Shown here piece after piece: positions 5,387-14,101 of a DNA stretch of 17,848 bases; within the stretch, counting starts at the first letter, position 1; each line of letters begins with the position of its first letter. The translations under genes and the position numbers were made by a program. The notes below the pieces were generated by a model. It saw nothing but the letters and a program-made list of their open reading frames with translations, searched no databases and was not told the DNA's origin. The stretch covers positions 1-17,848 of the forward strand of contig JAPLNJ010000260.1 in the NCBI GenBank assembly GCA_026692885.1. The letters are read 5' to 3'. This DNA is from Planctomycetota bacterium (GTDB lineage Bacteria > Planctomycetota > Planctomycetia > Pirellulales > Pirellulaceae).

Positions 5387-8300
5387 ATGGCTAAACGGTT
5401 TCTGCGAGTGGACTTGTCGGCCGAGACACGCGACTTTCAGACCGTGGCCGTCGAGCCCGGCCTGGCGTTGCTGGACAAGTCGAACACCAATTATCGCGTG
5501 TTGCAGAGGTGGTTGGGACGACTGATTGCGATGCCCGAGTGGCACGGCGAGTCGGTCGACCTGTTCGTGTGCGATGACCAACAGGCTCGGCTGAACGACG
5601 TGCACTGCGAATCCGCCACCGCCGAGGACTTCGCGCGTAGCCGGGAACTCCGGCAAGACCTGGAGGAGCTGGCAAAACGTCTGAAACTGATCCGGCCTGA
5701 ACCCAAGGAAGTGAAGCTGCACGAGTCGCTGCTGCGCCACTTTCAGAAAGTCACCGCCGAATCCGGGCCGACCCATAAGGAGTGCTACTTCTTCAAGTAT
5801 CGCGACGGAGCCGTCTGGCGGCTGGTGTGGGCTTGGGGCTATCAACGCCAGGACTTGGCCCCGTCTCCGCCCTGTATTTGCACGAATCCCAACTGCTCGC
5901 TGTTGTTTGTCCGGGGCACCGACGGCAAGCGGAGTTGCCCTGCCTGTGAGAAGACCGGCGCGGGCGCGGCGGTCGCAGGGGGCGGTCGCGGTCGGTCGAC
6001 TCTGCGGCGGACAGCGCTGGTCGCCGTGGTCGCGGCAATCCTGGGGGCGGCTGCCGTTTACCTCTGGGACAGCTTTCACAAAGGGAAGCCGCACGACCCG
6101 ACTGGCCAGCCAATCTTCGCGGTTTCTCCGACGGATTGGGCCGGTCCTGTGGGCGGGCGACTGCAGTACCGGGCGGTCTCGCGCGAGAGCCACGCAGAAC
6201 AGGAAGAGGAGGTCTCGGGACGCGTGCAGGCGGTGGCGGAAGACCCCCGCGTGCTGCGTCTGGACGGCCTCACCGCCCGGGCGTTGGCCAGCGGCAAGAC
6301 CCCGGTCCATTTCTACTACGGCGACAAGGTTGCGCATGCCACCGTCGAAATCAAACCGCCGACCAATCCGCTCGAAATTAGCCTCGATCCGCCGGATAGC
6401 AAACTGGGAATCAACACCACAGCCCAAGTCCGGGTCTGGGGCAAGTTTGACGACGATGTCAAGGTCGACTTGATCGACGGGGTCGAGTGGACGGCGACGC
6501 CGGAGGGTATCGTTTACTGCCAACGCGGCCGCCTGGAGGGTGTGAACGCCGGGCAGGCCACTCTGAATGTCCGCTATCGCGCCACCCCCGATGCCAAGTA
6601 TCTGACCGCCACAGCCAAGGTCACTGTGCTCGATGAAGAGTTTAAGCGTCTGGAGTTGACGATCACCCCCAGCGTCTTCCGCCAGGGCGAGGTCGCCAAA
6701 GTCGCAGCACAGGTCGTGCTGGCGGACGGACAGACACGCTCCGTCTGGGCCTCGTCGCCATTAACTCTGGAGGCGGTTCCCGGCGAACTGGTGAAAATCG
6801 AGGACGACGGTCTGCGGGCCGTGCGCCCGGGCAAGGGCGAGTTGAAAGCCAAGTACCGCGATTTCGAGGTTTCTCAAGCGTTCGAGGTGACACCGCCCGG
6901 GCCAAGACCCGCGTGGCAACTCGTGCCCAAGGAACTCCATCTGGTCTGCGGGGAGATGGCGGAATTACAGGTCGTCTCTGCCAGCCGCGAGCCGTGCCAA
7001 GTCCTGAGCTCGGATCCGGGCATCGTCGAGCTTCGGTCTGGTCTCCAGATCGCCGGCCGCACACCAGGCAAAGCGGTCGTGACGGTCAGCCAGGAAGCCA
7101 ACCAGGGCCAAGTCACCGTCGAAGTATCGTTGCCAGAGGTCAAATCCGTTCACTTCGTCCCGGACCGGATCTCGGTTCCAGTGGACGGTGAGTTCACCTT
7201 GCGTTTGGTGGGGGTGGACAGCCAGGGCAAAGAGGCGGACCTGAATCCCGAAGGCGTGACCTGGCTGAAGCTGCCCAGCTTCACGTTCGCCGACCTCGAC
7301 CAGAAGACCATGCAAGTTCGCGGACGATTGCCGACGGGTGATACCCCCCAGCAGGTCGAGGCCCGCTGGGGCGAACTCCGGGCCAAGGCTCGGATCGACG
7401 TGGGACTACCGCCCTGCCGGATTGAACTCACGCCCCCAGGCCCCGTGCGGTTAGCGGTCGGCCAAGCGGCGCAGCTCCAGGTCTGGGCCCAGTATGCCCA
7501 GGGCCGGCGGGTGGAGATCACGCCGGAGCGTCTCCAATGGAACGTCAGCCCTACCAAGAGCGACGGTTTGGAGTTGGAGCAGAGCGTCGCCAAGGTGCGG
7601 GCGACGAAGCCCGGCATGGGCCCGCTGAGCGTCACCGCGGTTTTTGGCGGTGCTAGGTCCAACGCTGTCGAATTCCGTTCTGGCGAGCCGCTGCAGTTCA
7701 CCCTGCAACCGGACCATACGCCTATTCACGCGGGTGAGACAGGGCAATTCCGCGCCGTCACCGAATCCAGCACCACCCCGGACGTCGCGTTGGAAGGCGT
7801 CGAGTTCATCAGCTCGGATCCCAAGGTACTGAGCATCGATCGTGGCACCGGCGCCTACCGGGCCCTGAAAGCGGGGCAGGTCCAAGTGGCTGCGCAGCAG
7901 GCCCAGTCCAAGGTCCGTAAGAAATCGGAGATCCTGGAAATCCTGCCCGCCAAGGAGCTGCCAAAACCGACCGCAGTCCGCATCGTCGGCACGCCGCCGA
8001 TCGTGATTCCCGTGCGCGCCAGCTTTGGTGATTTTCGCGTCGAGGCCGCATTTTCCAACGGGCCGGTCCAGAACGTGACGGGACAGGCTACGCTGTCGTA
8101 CGAGTGCGACGATCCCAAACTGCCACCCGTCTCCATTCAAGACGGCCAGATCACGGGTCAGCGACTGGGCAAGGCGCTCATCCAGGCCGAGTACCAGGGT
8201 ATCAAGTCGACGCAAGGACTGCCCGTCGAAGTCGGCGACCCCGAGCTGACGGAGATCAAGATCGTTCCCGATACCGTCGCCCTGGTGGTGAACCGGGAAG

Positions 8301-11300
8301 ATTTGCGAACCACCGGTTTGCGTGCCGAGGGCTTCACGGGCAGAGGTGCCGATCGGCGTGCCTTAGGGGACATCACGGCACGGCCCGGACTGGCCTGGAC
8401 CACGAACGCTCCCGAGATCGTCCAAGTCACAGGTCCACAAGTCACGGCCCTCAGTTCGGGAGAGGCCCTGGTGACTGCCAAGGCTGGCGGCGTTTCCGCC
8501 CAGGCCAAGGTCACCTCCAACAAGACCGATGGCCTTACGCAGGGTTTCGGGATACTCCACCCGGACGAACTCCATCTTCGTGTCGGGGAAACCAAATGGA
8601 TCGGCAAGGATATCACCTATTCGGAACGCGGCCTGAATCTAAGCGACAAGCTGGAAGTCGAATCCTCGGCCCCCGGGATCGTCCGTTACCACCGCGAGAA
8701 TCGCTCGGTGGAAGGTGTCTTGGCAGGCACGGCCAATTTGCTGGTCAATACCGGCACCGGCATTATGCGGTTGCCCGTGATTGTCGAGGGAAACTCGCCG
8801 CCTAGCGCGGGAAGGGTCGTGATTGAGCCCAACAGCGGGACGTTGGGCGTGGGCCAGCCGCTGGACCTGCGTGTGATTCTGATTACCGATCCGGGCGACC
8901 GGATCGATCAAACCAGCTCGGCCGTCGTGCAGAGCGACAGCGCGGAGCGATTGGCCGTGTCGGGAACGCGAATCCAGGGAGTCACGCCCGGCACCAGCCA
9001 AGTGACCGCCAAACTGCCGGGTCTGGAAGAGCCGGGTCGAGCCACGTTCACGATCGAAGCGGATCCGCTTACCAAGCTGGAGGTTTCGCCGCCCGCGCTG
9101 AAACTGGCACAGGGCGACACGGCTTCGCTCCGGATTACCGGGATCGGTTCGCGGGGCCGGCGCGAGCTGTCGGCCCATCCCCAGCTGAAGTTGGACGTGG
9201 TCGGCGAGAACCCGTCCGCCATCGAGGTCCGCGGCCCGGACAGCATCCGCGGCGTGGCTCTGGGCAAGGCCACGATTCGCGTCGGGTGGAGCGACTCGGC
9301 GGCTCCGCCGGTCGAGGTTCCGGTCGAGATCTGCGACTGCCCCTCGCAAGATCTGGTGCTTGAACCGAAGGAAGCCACCGTGGAACAGGGGACCAAGATG
9401 GGATTCGCGGTGACCACGCGGCGCGGGGATCGGACCGTGATGTTGGCCGCGGCCGATGGGGTTGAGCTGCGCACCGCGGATTCGGGTATCGCCGAGCCCG
9501 GCGAGGGCTTGACTGTTACCGGAATCAGTGCTGGAACCACCGAGGTCACCGCTTTCTTGGGGCCTCGGCGGGCCGCCGCTCGGTTGACCGTGGTGCCCAG
9601 GGCAACCAAGCCACCGGACGAACCGATTATCGGGTTGCGATTCCTCCCGGACGTGCTGACTCTGCAACTGGGAGTTCCCGGCGCACCGGTCCGACTGGTC
9701 CGGGGCACCGCGGCCGGCAGCCCCGAAGATGTCCTCAGCCAGGCTGAAATCGACATCGCCGATACCAGCGTGGCGAAGCTGAAGCAGACGGCGGAAGGCA
9801 AGATTTTCGAGGCCGAGAAAGTGGGCCAGACAGAAGCGACGGCCAAATGCAAGGGTCTGACGACCCGCCGGCCGTTACAGATCGTGGTAGTCGATCCGCC
9901 AGCCCGGTTGGATGTCCGTCCCGATCCGCTCCCGTTGCGGGTCGGGGACACGGACCAGTTCCGCCGGGTCCAGATCGTGCCGCTCGGCGGGGGAACTCCG
10001 ACGGACGTCGACTATCGCGTGACCAGCAAGGATCCCCGCATCGTGCGCGTGGAAGGCGACAAGCAACTCCACGCGGTGGCGCCGGGCGAGACCATCGTGA
10101 CCGTTGCGCCGGTATTGCCAGGTGGGCGATTCGCCAACGCGACGGCAGACGTGACCGTCCAGGTCACGCAGCCAGGTGGCGAAGCTCAGTTGGTGCTGAC
10201 CGGACCCTCGCGGACCACGAAGGATGCGGAGGTGGACTTTCGAGTCGAACTGGAGGATGGCAGTGGCCGTCGCGACGTCACGCAAAACGGCGCCCAACTG
10301 GTCGTGGACCAGGATCAGGAGCCGTTGATCGAGCGGCGCCCCGGCTGCCGGTTGCGCGCCGTCCAACCCGGCACCGTCAACGTCCGGGCCCGCTACGGCG
10401 ATCGAAACTCGAATGCGGTGCTCTTGCGAATCGACGACGGCCTCGCACCGCTCCAGCGGCTGGAGTTGGAGATCGATCGCCAGGCGCTGGTGCCAGACGA
10501 GAATCGCAGCTACAAGCTGTGGGGCTACCCGGTAGGCGGCGGATCGCGGCAGGACTTGACCAGCCTGGTCAACATCCAAGGCTTGCCGGACAGCCAGGCG
10601 AACCTACCCCAGATTACCGTCCAGGCGCTGGAACCGGCTGACGCCACGGATCTGGTCACCCACACGCCGCCCACGCTGGTGGCGAAGAAACCCGGACGAT
10701 TCAGCGTTTCCGGCTCCTGCGGCGGCCGGCGCAGTGAGACCGTCGAGTTGGATATCCTGCCCGACATCGGCGAGTTCGAATTGAGCACAGTACCCACCGC
10801 GGTTGCGGTCCGGACGGGGGAAAGCACGTCGCAACTGTATGCCGTCGCCCGCTCGATCCGGGGACCAGGAACCCGCAAGGTGGACGCTCAGTGGAGCAGC
10901 GACAACCCGGCGATTCTGGTTTCCGACCCAGAGCAACCCGGCGTCTTCCAAGGCGCACAGCCCGGAAAGACGCGGCTCAAGGCTACTTTCCGAGGCAAGG
11001 AAGCGTTCGTCGCTGGCACGGTCATCGACGATCCGTTCCACCAAGTCAAGTTGCGGGATGAACCCGATTGGCAACCACGGAATCGATTTGCGGTCATCAT
11101 CGAAATCACGGGGCCGGGACAGGGTCCGGCAGGTCTTGAGTATCGTGTCTCGCCGGCCGGTGATTCGAATCTGGGCAAATGGGAGGCGCCAGCGATCGGC
11201 AAGGCGCCTGTCGTGGTCCAGATCGTCAAGGAGCCTGAGACGGTCCCCGCACCCGATGCTGGGGTCACGAGCGTCCCGCGCTGGAAGATCGAGCTCAAGA

Positions 11301-11470
11301 GTCCGAGCCTTGAACGGGGAGCCCCCGAGACGGTCTACAACCTGTTGATCGAGGCCCGGGACAAGAGCGAAAAGAGCGTCGCACGATACCCCCTCATGTT
11401 TATGATCGGTGGACCCAAAGTCATCGTTCAGCCAACACCGACCAAGGAACTCCCCGGTAAGACCCGGTAA
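5387..11470 (+). CDS. Giant membrane-anchored protein with cytoplasmic zinc ribbon and about 18 Ig-like (BIG2-type) modules
   Basis: A 2027-residue protein with a strong ribosome site. Residues 1-160 are a soluble domain I do not recognise. A zinc-ribbon-like cluster follows, with Cys163, 165, 170, 184 and 187 (PPCICTNPNC, then SCPAC). Arginines at 201-208 precede a single membrane helix (208-228), so the N terminus should be cytoplasmic and the rest exported; there is no cleavable signal peptide. From about 240 to 1880 I count roughly 18 modules of about 80-100 residues. Each has a 'P-x-x-L-x-L-x-x-G' opening, a 'SSDPxIVxV' middle and an 'xGxxPGxAxVTxxx' close, the pattern of bacterial Ig-like group 2 domains. 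Residues 1884-2027 differ and form a beta-rich cap. There is no cell-wall anchor or catalytic motif. It is the first gene of the operon, 45 bp before the SrfC-like gene, and may be its outer stalk or sensor. The overall architecture is certain; the role is inferred. Confidence 0.93.
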   Translation: MAKRFLRVDLSAETRDFQTVAVEPGLALLDKSNTNYRVLQRWLGRLIAMPEWHGESVDLFVCDDQQARLNDVHCESATAEDFARSRELRQDLEELAKRLKLIRPEPKEVKLHESLLRHFQKVTAESGPTHKECYFFKYRDGAVWRLVWAWGYQRQDLAPSPPCICTNPNCSLLFVRGTDGKRSCPACEKTGAGAAVAGGGRGRSTLRRTALVAVVAAILGAAAVYLWDSFHKGKPHDPTGQPIFAVSPTDWAGPVGGRLQYRAVSRESHAEQEEEVSGRVQAVAEDPRVLRLDGLTARALASGKTPVHFYYGDKVAHATVEIKPPTNPLEISLDPPDSKLGINTTAQVRVWGKFDDDVKVDLIDGVEWTATPEGIVYCQRGRLEGVNAGQATLNVRYRATPDAKYLTATAKVTVLDEEFKRLELTITPSVFRQGEVAKVAAQVVLADGQTRSVWASSPLTLEAVPGELVKIEDDGLRAVRPGKGELKAKYRDFEVSQAFEVTPPGPRPAWQLVPKELHLVCGEMAELQVVSASREPCQVLSSDPGIVELRSGLQIAGRTPGKAVVTVSQEANQGQVTVEVSLPEVKSVHFVPDRISVPVDGEFTLRLVGVDSQGKEADLNPEGVTWLKLPSFTFADLDQKTMQVRGRLPTGDTPQQVEARWGELRAKARIDVGLPPCRIELTPPGPVRLAVGQAAQLQVWAQYAQGRRVEITPERLQWNVSPTKSDGLELEQSVAKVRATKPGMGPLSVTAVFGGARSNAVEFRSGEPLQFTLQPDHTPIHAGETGQFRAVTESSTTPDVALEGVEFISSDPKVLSIDRGTGAYRALKAGQVQVAAQQAQSKVRKKSEILEILPAKELPKPTAVRIVGTPPIVIPVRASFGDFRVEAAFSNGPVQNVTGQATLSYECDDPKLPPVSIQDGQITGQRLGKALIQAEYQGIKSTQGLPVEVGDPELTEIKIVPDTVALVVNREDLRTTGLRAEGFTGRGADRRALGDITARPGLAWTTNAPEIVQVTGPQVTALSSGEALVTAKAGGVSAQAKVTSNKTDGLTQGFGILHPDELHLRVGETKWIGKDITYSERGLNLSDKLEVESSAPGIVRYHRENRSVEGVLAGTANLLVNTGTGIMRLPVIVEGNSPPSAGRVVIEPNSGTLGVGQPLDLRVILITDPGDRIDQTSSAVVQSDSAERLAVSGTRIQGVTPGTSQVTAKLPGLEEPGRATFTIEADPLTKLEVSPPALKLAQGDTASLRITGIGSRGRRELSAHPQLKLDVVGENPSAIEVRGPDSIRGVALGKATIRVGWSDSAAPPVEVPVEICDCPSQDLVLEPKEATVEQGTKMGFAVTTRRGDRTVMLAAADGVELRTADSGIAEPGEGLTVTGISAGTTEVTAFLGPRRAAARLTVVPRATKPPDEPIIGLRFLPDVLTLQLGVPGAPVRLVRGTAAGSPEDVLSQAEIDIADTSVAKLKQTAEGKIFEAEKVGQTEATAKCKGLTTRRPLQIVVVDPPARLDVRPDPLPLRVGDTDQFRRVQIVPLGGGTPTDVDYRVTSKDPRIVRVEGDKQLHAVAPGETIVTVAPVLPGGRFANATADVTVQVTQPGGEAQLVLTGPSRTTKDAEVDFRVELEDGSGRRDVTQNGAQLVVDQDQEPLIERRPGCRLRAVQPGTVNVRARYGDRNSNAVLLRIDDGLAPLQRLELEIDRQALVPDENRSYKLWGYPVGGGSRQDLTSLVNIQGLPDSQANLPQITVQALEPADATDLVTHTPPTLVAKKPGRFSVSGSCGGRRSETVELDILPDIGEFELSTVPTAVAVRTGESTSQLYAVARSIRGPGTRKVDAQWSSDNPAILVSDPEQPGVFQGAQPGKTRLKATFRGKEAFVAGTVIDDPFHQVKLRDEPDWQPRNRFAVIIEITGPGQGPAGLEYRVSPAGDSNLGKWEAPAIGKAPVVVQIVKEPETVPAPDAGVTSVPRWKIELKSPSLERGAPETVYNLLIEARDKSEKSVARYPLMFMIGGPKVIVQPTPTKELPGKTR

Positions 11471-11515
11471 GAGAACAAAGATTCGTCCTGCCAGTAACAC
11501 TCACGGAATACGGAT

Positions 11516-14089
11516 ATGGACACGGAACACCAAGGCTTTCCCGACGATCGAGATCGCGAACTGCAGCGGTTGGCGGAAAGAACCTGGCAAGTCGCTGACG
11601 ACCTTGTCGAATGGGCCGGCAAACATGTGGGCCCCCGCCGGGACACGGATTTTGTCATCAGCGCGGACGAAGAGTTCTCACTCTATCGTCTCCGCCGCTT
11701 GGCGTCCAATCTGTGGCGTTCCGCGAACGTGCCTGTGGCGGCCGCCGTGTACGGCGCGTCGCAGGTCGGTAAGAGCCTGTTTGTGGCGGGTGTCCTGGCT
11801 CCGGCCGCCGAAGACGACACGCCGCTGGGCAAGTGCGATCAGGTCGGCCCGCCCATGTACATCCGCCAACTGTCCTTCGACCAGGACATTAACCCCAAGG
11901 CCGGCAGCAAGGAAGCGACAGCCCTGGTGACGCGGTTCACGACCAAGGAACGCTTCGACGAAACCGCCTTGCCGGAGTATCCGGTGAAGGTCCGGGCGCT
12001 GACGCGGGCGGAATGGCTCCGCGTGCTGGCGCGCGGCTTCCGCTCGGAATGCAAACAATCCAAGGAGTTGACGTGGCGTGAAAGCCAAATGCGGGAACTG
12101 TTCGAAGAAGTCAGCCGTCTCAACGCCGCGGAGACGGTGGATCGCGACTGGCGCATGGATCTGCTGGATGTGTACGCCTACATGCGCGGCATTGACCCGC
12201 GGCAGTATGAGATCAGCGAGTCGATGTTCAACTCGTTCCTCAGCCAGTTCCCTTTGACCGATGCGGGCTACACGGAGATCGCCGGCCGGATGTTCTGGGA
12301 CCGCCAGAACTACCCGGAATTGACCGCACTGTTCAACGAGGTCTGCCGGTTCCTGGCCAAGATCACCCGGGGCGGGCATGACGGTATCCTCGTCCATTGG
12401 GCCGTCTTGCGATTCCTCTTGGATAGCCAGCGGAAAACGGTCCATGAGAGCGAGGGCTCCCTGTGGCAGACCCGGGTCGCCTGGCAGGACTTGCGGGACG
12501 ACTTCAAGGACGGTTGGTACGTGATCGATTATGCCCCGGGCGGCCGCGGGCCGTCGGAGGAACTGGCGATCATCCAAGCGGCGATGCTGGAGATGATCAT
12601 CCCCATTATTCCGCACCGCCTGAGTGACGACTGGCGAAACGTGATTCTCAAGATGGACTTGCTCGATCTGCCGGGGATGCGGGCGGGCGGCGGCGGCGAC
12701 AGCGCTGGCGGCGCCACCGCTGTGGAAGGTGTCGAACGCAAGATGAACGTCATCAAGCGAGGCAAGGTCTTCTACCTGATCGATCGCTACATTGAAGAGC
12801 GGCAAGTCCAGACGCTGTTTGTGCTGGTCCGTGGCATCAACCTGGAAGTCCGGGCGCTGTTAAAGGAGTATGTCGACAAATGGGGCCGCGCCCTCTACGG
12901 CGAAAACGATTGGCCGCGCAATGCCAGTACGACCAATCCACCGTTGTTCATCGGGATGACCGGCATCGACGAGGAGTTCAAGGACAGGGAATTGGCCCGG
13001 GCGTTGTACGATAACCGCCTGACGGAGTTGGTCGACGCCACCTTCTTTGAAGTCATGACGGATTTCGGCGGTCCCGGCCAGCCGTTCACCAATGTCCTTC
13101 CCATTCGCTATCCCGGCACGTGGGATTGGGACGAGGCCACGCGCCAAGCTACCAAAGGGTCCAAGTGGGAGAAGAATTGGGAGAAGGCCGGCCAGGTGTT
13201 TCTGGAATCACCCATGGTCCGCAAGTACGTCGCCGACCCGGCCCTGAAATGGGAAGTCGCCATGCGCGATGGGGACGGTGGACTGTCGCTGATCAGCAAG
13301 GGCTTCATCGGGTGTACCGACTCCGTGCAGAAGCAGGAGACGCTGACTGCGCAGATCGGTCGCGTGCGTCAGGATCTGCGGAATTTGGCCGACCGGTGGT
13401 ACTGCAACCCCGACACCAATAAGGACCGCGAGGCGCGGCTCGCCGCGGCGCGGCGAGTGATGGATTGGCTCAGCGACGAAGAACGGGTCTACGGCCGGGC
13501 GCAGGCTTTGCGCGGTGCTCTCTGCTTCGACGACGGCGACGCCATGGAAGTGGCCGAGTTCACCCAAGTCCGCACGGGCCGCTCTCGGACCAAACCGCAG
13601 TCTCTGGAGCAGCATTTCCCCGCGTTCCTCAAGGGCTTTCTGAACAGTTGGGCGCGGAGCTTGGCGACCAAACGCTGGCGCGATCTCGCCGTCCAGTTCG
13701 AAGACGCGGCGCCGTGGCTGCCCGACGAAGACTTCGGCCTGTTTGCCCGCTACCTGTGCGACTACCTGACCGCTGGCAACGTCTTCACCGACCTCACGCA
13801 ACGCTTGTTCGCGGTGATCACGCTGGCCATCCAGGACGAAGGCGACCGGCGTCACGCCCAGCGCGAGTACGTCCGCGTGATCCTCAATGACTTTGTGATG
13901 AATCCCGGTCCGAACGACGAACCGCTGCAGACGGTCCCGGCGGCTAACGGCCGCGACTTCGGGTTGATGGGGGCGTTCGTCCGGCGGTGGCAGACCCGAC
14001 TGGCGGAGGCCCTGGCCTCGGCGGCCGGAGCCCACATCAAGATCCCCTCGGGTAACGACGAACTCCAGCGACTTCTTTCCCGGTTCTAA
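11516..14089 (+). CDS. srfC: SrfC-family (dynamin-like) P-loop GTPase
   Basis: An 857-residue protein from ATG at 11516, with only a weak GGA-type ribosome site. Walker A/G1 is GASQVGKS (80-87), after the hydrophobic strand VAAAVY. A DLPG motif (384-387) following VILKMDLL fits G3 of dynamin-like GTPases. TGID (482-485) after PPLFIGM is a plausible G4. Roughly 300 residues, mostly helical, separate G1 from G3, far more than in small GTPases. The C-terminal half (610-857) is helical and charged, with no membrane helix. Size, motif layout and the adjacent SrfB gene match the SrfC / 'putative virulence factor' family (Pfam Virul_Fac) of enterobacteria and others. The name comes from Salmonella regulon work and does not imply virulence here. 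It is probably a cytoplasmic GTPase acting with SrfB. Nucleotide specificity (GTP rather than ATP) is inferred from DLPG and TGID. Confidence 0.85.
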   Translation: MDTEHQGFPDDRDRELQRLAERTWQVADDLVEWAGKHVGPRRDTDFVISADEEFSLYRLRRLASNLWRSANVPVAAAVYGASQVGKSLFVAGVLAPAAEDDTPLGKCDQVGPPMYIRQLSFDQDINPKAGSKEATALVTRFTTKERFDETALPEYPVKVRALTRAEWLRVLARGFRSECKQSKELTWRESQMRELFEEVSRLNAAETVDRDWRMDLLDVYAYMRGIDPRQYEISESMFNSFLSQFPLTDAGYTEIAGRMFWDRQNYPELTALFNEVCRFLAKITRGGHDGILVHWAVLRFLLDSQRKTVHESEGSLWQTRVAWQDLRDDFKDGWYVIDYAPGGRGPSEELAIIQAAMLEMIIPIIPHRLSDDWRNVILKMDLLDLPGMRAGGGGDSAGGATAVEGVERKMNVIKRGKVFYLIDRYIEERQVQTLFVLVRGINLEVRALLKEYVDKWGRALYGENDWPRNASTTNPPLFIGMTGIDEEFKDRELARALYDNRLTELVDATFFEVMTDFGGPGQPFTNVLPIRYPGTWDWDEATRQATKGSKWEKNWEKAGQVFLESPMVRKYVADPALKWEVAMRDGDGGLSLISKGFIGCTDSVQKQETLTAQIGRVRQDLRNLADRWYCNPDTNKDREARLAAARRVMDWLSDEERVYGRAQALRGALCFDDGDAMEVAEFTQVRTGRSRTKPQSLEQHFPAFLKGFLNSWARSLATKRWRDLAVQFEDAAPWLPDEDFGLFARYLCDYLTAGNVFTDLTQRLFAVITLAIQDEGDRRHAQREYVRVILNDFVMNPGPNDEPLQTVPAANGRDFGLMGAFVRRWQTRLAEALASAAGAHIKIPSGNDELQRLLSRF

Positions 14090-14094
14090 GGGTG
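14088..14094 (+). promoter_or_regulatory. Ribosome binding site of srfB overlapping the srfC stop codon
   Basis: AAGGGTG overlaps the TAA (14087-14089) of the upstream gene and lies 7 nt before ATG at 14102. This arrangement fits translational coupling of the two proteins. Confidence 0.6.
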
Positions 14095-14101
14095 ACAGCA
14101 G

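Noticed and set aside
5183..6523. 446-codon minus-strand frame over the start of the Ig-like gene
   Set aside because: It overlaps the zinc ribbon, membrane helix and first Ig module of the real gene and the divergent promoter region; no motif is seen in it.
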